Below the pieces are notes generated by a model. It was not told the DNA's origin, did no database searches, and saw only the letters and a list, made by a program, of their open reading frames with translations. 7,225 nucleotides of DNA from Chloroflexota bacterium. Its GTDB lineage: Bacteria > Chloroflexota > Ktedonobacteria > Ktedonobacterales > Ktedonobacteraceae. The position numbers and the translations under genes are program-made. Below are positions 5,106 through 7,225 of this stretch, piece by piece (positions within the stretch are counted from its first letter, which is position 1; each line of letters begins with the position of its first letter). The stretch covers positions 1-7,225 of the forward strand of contig JAJZEJ010000574.1 of NCBI GenBank assembly GCA_021828635.1, written 5' to 3'.

Positions 5106-5660
5106 TTATTGTAGGATGATCGTTATGTAATTGCGTGTCTCTTGTGGTAGCCACGTCTGCCAGTTCTGGCCGCCATGATCGAGGGCGTATTGTAGGGTAC
5201 TTGGCCCTGCATTATAGCAGGCCAGCGCCTTCGCGTAATCTCCGCCATATCTGACTAGGTAAGCATGCATCAGCCGAGCGGCGGCATACAACGCCTGCGC
5301 TGGCTGCCACGGATCGATGTGCAGGCCCGCAGCCGTCGTTGGCATAAACTGTGCGATGCCCTCTGCACCGGCGGGCGATAGCGCGTTCGGATTGAAGCCA
5401 CTTTCTTCATTGATCTGGCGGATGAAGATGGTCGGGTCGATGCCAGCAGCCTGCGCCGCTTGACGGGCTATGGTTCTGTAATCCACGCGCAGATTGACGA
5501 CGATGCTGTGACTAGGCACAGCCGAAGCTATGGGCGTTGCACCATTCTTGTGTAACTTTGCGTTTGCACTTGTACTTGTACTTGTACTGATATGCGGCGC
5601 ACTAATGAAGTAGATTACAATGATGGCCAGCATGAGCAGAACGATAGCGAATTTCTTCAT
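5106..5660 (-). CDS. Exported lytic transglycosylase (SLT/VirB1-like)
   Basis: A 184-residue protein with an N-terminal signal or anchor helix (MKKFAIVLLMLAIIVIYFIS, 1-20), a Ser/Thr-rich linker (25-55) and a C-terminal SLT transglycosylase domain (about 60-184). The catalytic glutamate is most likely E86 in INEESGFNPNALSPAGAEG, followed by GIAQFMPTTA (101-110) and ALACYNAGP (145-153), all family hallmarks. Such enzymes cut peptidoglycan between MurNAc and GlcNAc outside the membrane, making room for secretion, conjugation or phage systems. An in-frame ATG at 5687 exists, but ATG 5660 has AGGAG at an 8-nt spacing and starts right at the signal sequence. It lies downstream of two tiny membrane proteins, a VirB1/VirB2-like or holin/lysin-like grouping. 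Confidence 0.9.
   Translation of the reverse strand: MKKFAIVLLMLAIIVIYFISAPHISTSTSTSANAKLHKNGATPIASAVPSHSIVVNLRVDYRTIARQAAQAAGIDPTIFIRQINEESGFNPNALSPAGAEGIAQFMPTTAAGLHIDPWQPAQALYAAARLMHAYLVRYGGDYAKALACYNAGPSTLQYALDHGGQNWQTWLPQETRNYITIILQ
5568..5588. repeat. Hexamer microsatellite in the transglycosylase linker
   Basis: ACTTGT is repeated 3.5 times. On the coding strand it encodes the Ser-Thr repeat in the linker after the signal helix. Changes in copy number would add or remove whole Ser-Thr pairs without breaking the frame. Confidence 0.7.
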
Positions 5661-5744
5661 GAGGATAGCTCCTGAGCGCAGAAGCACTTGGCATGGTGCT
5701 ATACTGGCATCGTGTATGTGTGGTACTCGCTGCGCATGTGCTAG

Positions 5745-5785
5745 GAGGTTGAGCGCACGGCCTGGAAAACTATACGCTCAACCTC
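5745..5785 (-). terminator. 11-bp hairpin between the small membrane gene and the transglycosylase
   Basis: GAGGTTGAGCG (5745-5755) and CGCTCAACCTC (5775-5785) pair perfectly across a 19-nt loop. The hairpin starts 7 nt after the stop of the 71-residue gene. No U-tract follows on the minus strand, so it may act as an mRNA end, a processing site or an attenuator before the transglycosylase. The rest of this 132-nt gap holds no gene. Confidence 0.45.
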
Positions 5786-5792
5786 GACTGAA

Positions 5793-6008
5793 CTACTTAC
5801 CAATGGCTACATGAACAGTGCTGAACAGTGGACCAATAGCAGGCCACAATACGGCACTGACGATCACAGCCAGTGCCAGCACGAACAGCCATCCGAAGAC
5901 TGAACCTTGACCTGCATCGCGGCGGGTCCGGTCTGCGTCGCCGGCAAAGTGGCCGAGCAGCATAGCGCCGATAGCGCCAGCAACAACGAGAAACTGAATC
6001 ATTGACAT
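5793..6008 (-). CDS. Tiny membrane protein with two hydrophobic helices, 71 residues
   Basis: Two hydrophobic segments, about 4-22 (IQFLVVAGAIGAMLLGHF) and 36-58 (VFGWLFVLALAVIVSAVLW), are joined by a short charged loop GDADRTRRDAGQG. The start ATG 6008 has AGGAG seven bases upstream. The gene follows the 54-residue membrane gene by 12 nt and precedes the transglycosylase. A two-helix hairpin of this size fits a TrbC/VirB2-like pilin or other small subunit of a transfer system, or a holin. It is shorter than typical VirB2 and lacks a clear cleavable signal, so no assignment is made. Confidence 0.8.
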   Translation of the reverse strand: MSMIQFLVVAGAIGAMLLGHFAGDADRTRRDAGQGSVFGWLFVLALAVIVSAVLWPAIGPLFSTVHVAIGK

Positions 6009-6020
6009 GGTGAATCTCCT

Positions 6021-6185
6021 CTAGTGGCGTTTCGGCCACAACGTAATAACAACAGCGATAAGCAAAACAACAGTAGCGCAACCAATCAAGACGGTGAACA
6101 CCAATGAATTGACCGATGTGGCAACGGCCATGCCTGCGAGAAAACCTACAGTGACAACCATAAGATCAGCAAAGAGTCTCTTCAC
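6021..6185 (-). CDS. Tiny membrane protein, 54 residues, GTG start
   Basis: The start is GTG 6185: AGGAGG directly follows the Nudix stop codon and lies five bases before it, while the open frame further upstream has no such signal. The chain has two adjacent hydrophobic stretches, about 7-24 (DLMVVTVGFLAGMAVATS) and 27-50 (SLVFTVLIGCATVVLLIAVVITLW), and a basic end PKRH. It is probably an inner-membrane hairpin. Together with the 71-residue protein it forms a pair of similar design encoded side by side, which might be two subunits of one membrane assembly. No family is recognised. Confidence 0.75.
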   Translation of the reverse strand: MKRLFADLMVVTVGFLAGMAVATSVNSLVFTVLIGCATVVLLIAVVITLWPKRH

Positions 6186-6196
6186 GTGAACCTCCT

Positions 6197-6640
6197 CTAG
6201 AAGACAAACCGACAACGGGAACCAAACACATACTCCATAATCTGCATGTGATCGAATGCTAGCACGGGCAACATGTGCAGAGGAATCCATTCAACGGCTC
6301 TGGCATCATCGCCAGCTCGTGCTTGTGGGCGCTGTGGCCGATCATTGAGTAGTGCAGTATAGACTACATTGATGTAGCGCCCACGTGGGTCGCGCTCGAT
6401 GTTACCAAACGTGTGAACCTGCTCTAGTTCACCTGCCTGAAGAAAAACGCCAGTCTCTTCGTGTACTTCGCGGAGGGTAGCCGCTTCAAGCGTGGTGTCA
6501 TTAGCATTGAGCTTGCCACCTGGAATAGCCCAAAGACCTTGATAGGGATTTTTCCCACGCCGGATGAACAGTGCGCAGTCGCCATACACGATAATCACAT
6601 CAACTGTGACAACAATGTGAGCTGTCTGTGATTTTTTCAT
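6197..6640 (-). CDS. Nudix hydrolase, ADP-ribose pyrophosphatase-like
   Basis: A 147-residue Nudix protein. HIVVTVDVIIVYGDCALFIRRG (8-29) and YQGLWAIPGGKL (33-44) lead into the Nudix box ending in REVHEETGV (57-65), with metal ligands E58, E61 and E62. HTFGNIERDPRGRYINVVYTALL (76-98) is typical of the COG1051/ADP-ribose pyrophosphatase and NrtR-type domain. Such enzymes hydrolyse nucleoside diphosphates linked to another group. The box is odd: it is one residue longer than the usual G-x5-E-x7-REUxEE, and D48 stands where the first Glu is expected. ATG 6640 has AGGAGG five bases upstream. It heads the Nudix-54-71 cluster. Its substrate cannot be told; NAD-derived nucleotides are the best guess. 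Confidence 0.9.
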   Translation of the reverse strand: MKKSQTAHIVVTVDVIIVYGDCALFIRRGKNPYQGLWAIPGGKLNANDTTLEAATLREVHEETGVFLQAGELEQVHTFGNIERDPRGRYINVVYTALLNDRPQRPQARAGDDARAVEWIPLHMLPVLAFDHMQIMEYVFGSRCRFVF

Positions 6641-6721
6641 GATAACCTCCTGGGAACGATAGAACTGAACGGCGCATCGGCCTGATGACTAACGCGCCAG
6701 GACGCACTACAGGGGTTCATC

Positions 6722-7057
6722 TTAGAGCATGTCTCGTACTAGATAGCCCTGCTGTTTGAGTAGGTGTTGATGCCTCATGCGCTCTAACTTGGTGCAAGCT
6801 TCCTGTTCACGATGTTCATAATCGAGCAGCCCGTGACAGGTTGGGCATAATGCGCGTAACCTGGGTTGTGGATTGCTCTTATCATGGTCCAAGTGGGCGG
6901 CATGGAGGTAGCACGTTACCTCTCGGCCAGATCGCGCTACGTACTGCTCGCCATGAGCTATCCCGCATTGTTGACAGCGCCATCCTGCTAGCATTTTGCA
7001 CTGGCGTGATAGCCGGGGCCAGTTGCGTGGGTATGCGGCTCGTCGTTGTTGCATCAT
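6722..7057 (-). CDS. HNH endonuclease-like zinc protein
   Basis: A 111-residue protein with the layout of small HNH proteins: YPRNWPRLSRQCKMLAGWRCQQCG (9-32) with C28 and C31, then HAAHLDHDKSNPQPRLRALCPTCH (52-75) carrying the H55-x-D57-H58 core, the Asn N62 and the second Cys pair C71/C74. Two zinc-binding pairs hold the beta-beta-alpha metal fold; H58 or H55 would be catalytic. These proteins nick or cut DNA, but many are of unknown role. A long version could start at TTG 7183, but the upstream gene is clearly coding there. ATG 7057 overlaps that gene's stop as ATGA, which fits coupled translation. The C-terminus is a charged helix (KLERMRHQHLLKQQG). Confidence 0.8.
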   Translation of the reverse strand: MMQQRRAAYPRNWPRLSRQCKMLAGWRCQQCGIAHGEQYVARSGREVTCYLHAAHLDHDKSNPQPRLRALCPTCHGLLDYEHREQEACTKLERMRHQHLLKQQGYLVRDML

Positions 7058-7225
7058 CGCTGGCCCTGCCTTCTTTGCTGGCGTTGCTCTGCCTGGGCCA
7101 GCACCTGTGCATAATGTGTTGAACAGATACCATGTGAGCCGCTTGATGGTTTGATGCCTTGCTCGGCTAAGCACCAGGCGCAATCAAGGCTGCTCTCTTC
7201 TTCTTCCGGCTCTACAGGTGCGATT
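7054..7225 (-). CDS. C-terminal part of a Cys/His-rich protein (right edge)
   Basis: The frame is open from the right edge to TGA 7056-7054. It gives about 56 residues: an acidic stretch (PVEPEEEESS), then CAWC, then SHGICSTH, and a basic Gln/Arg-rich tail (QRQQRRQGQR). The C-x2-C … C-x2-H set could bind one zinc. A similar SHGIC motif occurs at zinc sites of some bacterial signalling proteins, but the family here is unknown. The codon use and the ATGA overlap with the HNH gene support it as real; its N-terminus lies outside the window. Confidence 0.65.
   Translation of the reverse strand, partial: IAPVEPEEEESSLDCAWCLAEQGIKPSSGSHGICSTHYAQVLAQAEQRQQRRQGQR

Overview
The window looks like part of a bacterial mobile replicon: a plasmid, a phage-plasmid, or an integrated element with its own partition system. 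Every gene I accept lies on the minus strand, so the cassette reads from right to left. Base composition is close to 50% GC. Most genes have a clear AGGAG-type Shine-Dalgarno (SD) site, and many are very short, tightly packed and unlike known families. No ribosomal RNA, tRNA, replication initiator or integrase is visible. The host cannot be fixed from this alone. The style of the ParA, excisionase-like and HNH proteins reminds me of Chloroflexota such as Ktedonobacteria, but that is a weak guess.

Right part (7225 to 5106), in order of transcription: the end of a Cys/His-rich protein, overlapping by ATGA a small HNH-endonuclease-like protein; a Nudix hydrolase of the ADP-ribose pyrophosphatase type; two tiny two-helix membrane proteins (54 and 71 residues); and an exported lytic transglycosylase. 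The Nudix-54-71 genes are joined by near-identical junctions in which the stop codon runs straight into the SD. The transglycosylase and small membrane proteins suggest envelope work, such as conjugation or phage release.

Middle (5105 to 3490): a 152-bp array of exactly nineteen 8-bp units, each ending in ACNGT (two have GCNGT), lies directly upstream of parA and a ribbon-helix-helix (RHH) partner gene that overlaps it. A good sigma70-type promoter for parA sits inside the array. The simplest reading is a centromere and operator bound by the RHH protein, analogous to the heptad arrays of the omega protein of pSM19035 but with a different unit and spacing. A small excisionase-type helix-turn-helix gene follows with its own candidate promoter.

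Left part (3490 to 1): a lone 83-residue helical protein gene, bracketed by a 9-bp inverted repeat and a terminator; then a second operon encoding a 364-residue membrane protein with a long coiled coil, a 251-residue unknown, a small acidic protein whose frame appears broken just after its start, a 65-residue CCHH protein, and a 148-residue unknown that ends at a 13-bp hairpin. A further reading frame may begin beyond that hairpin and leave the window.

The best candidate for something undescribed is the 8-bp ACNGT array with its ParA/RHH pair. The second is the unrecognised membrane/coiled-coil operon.
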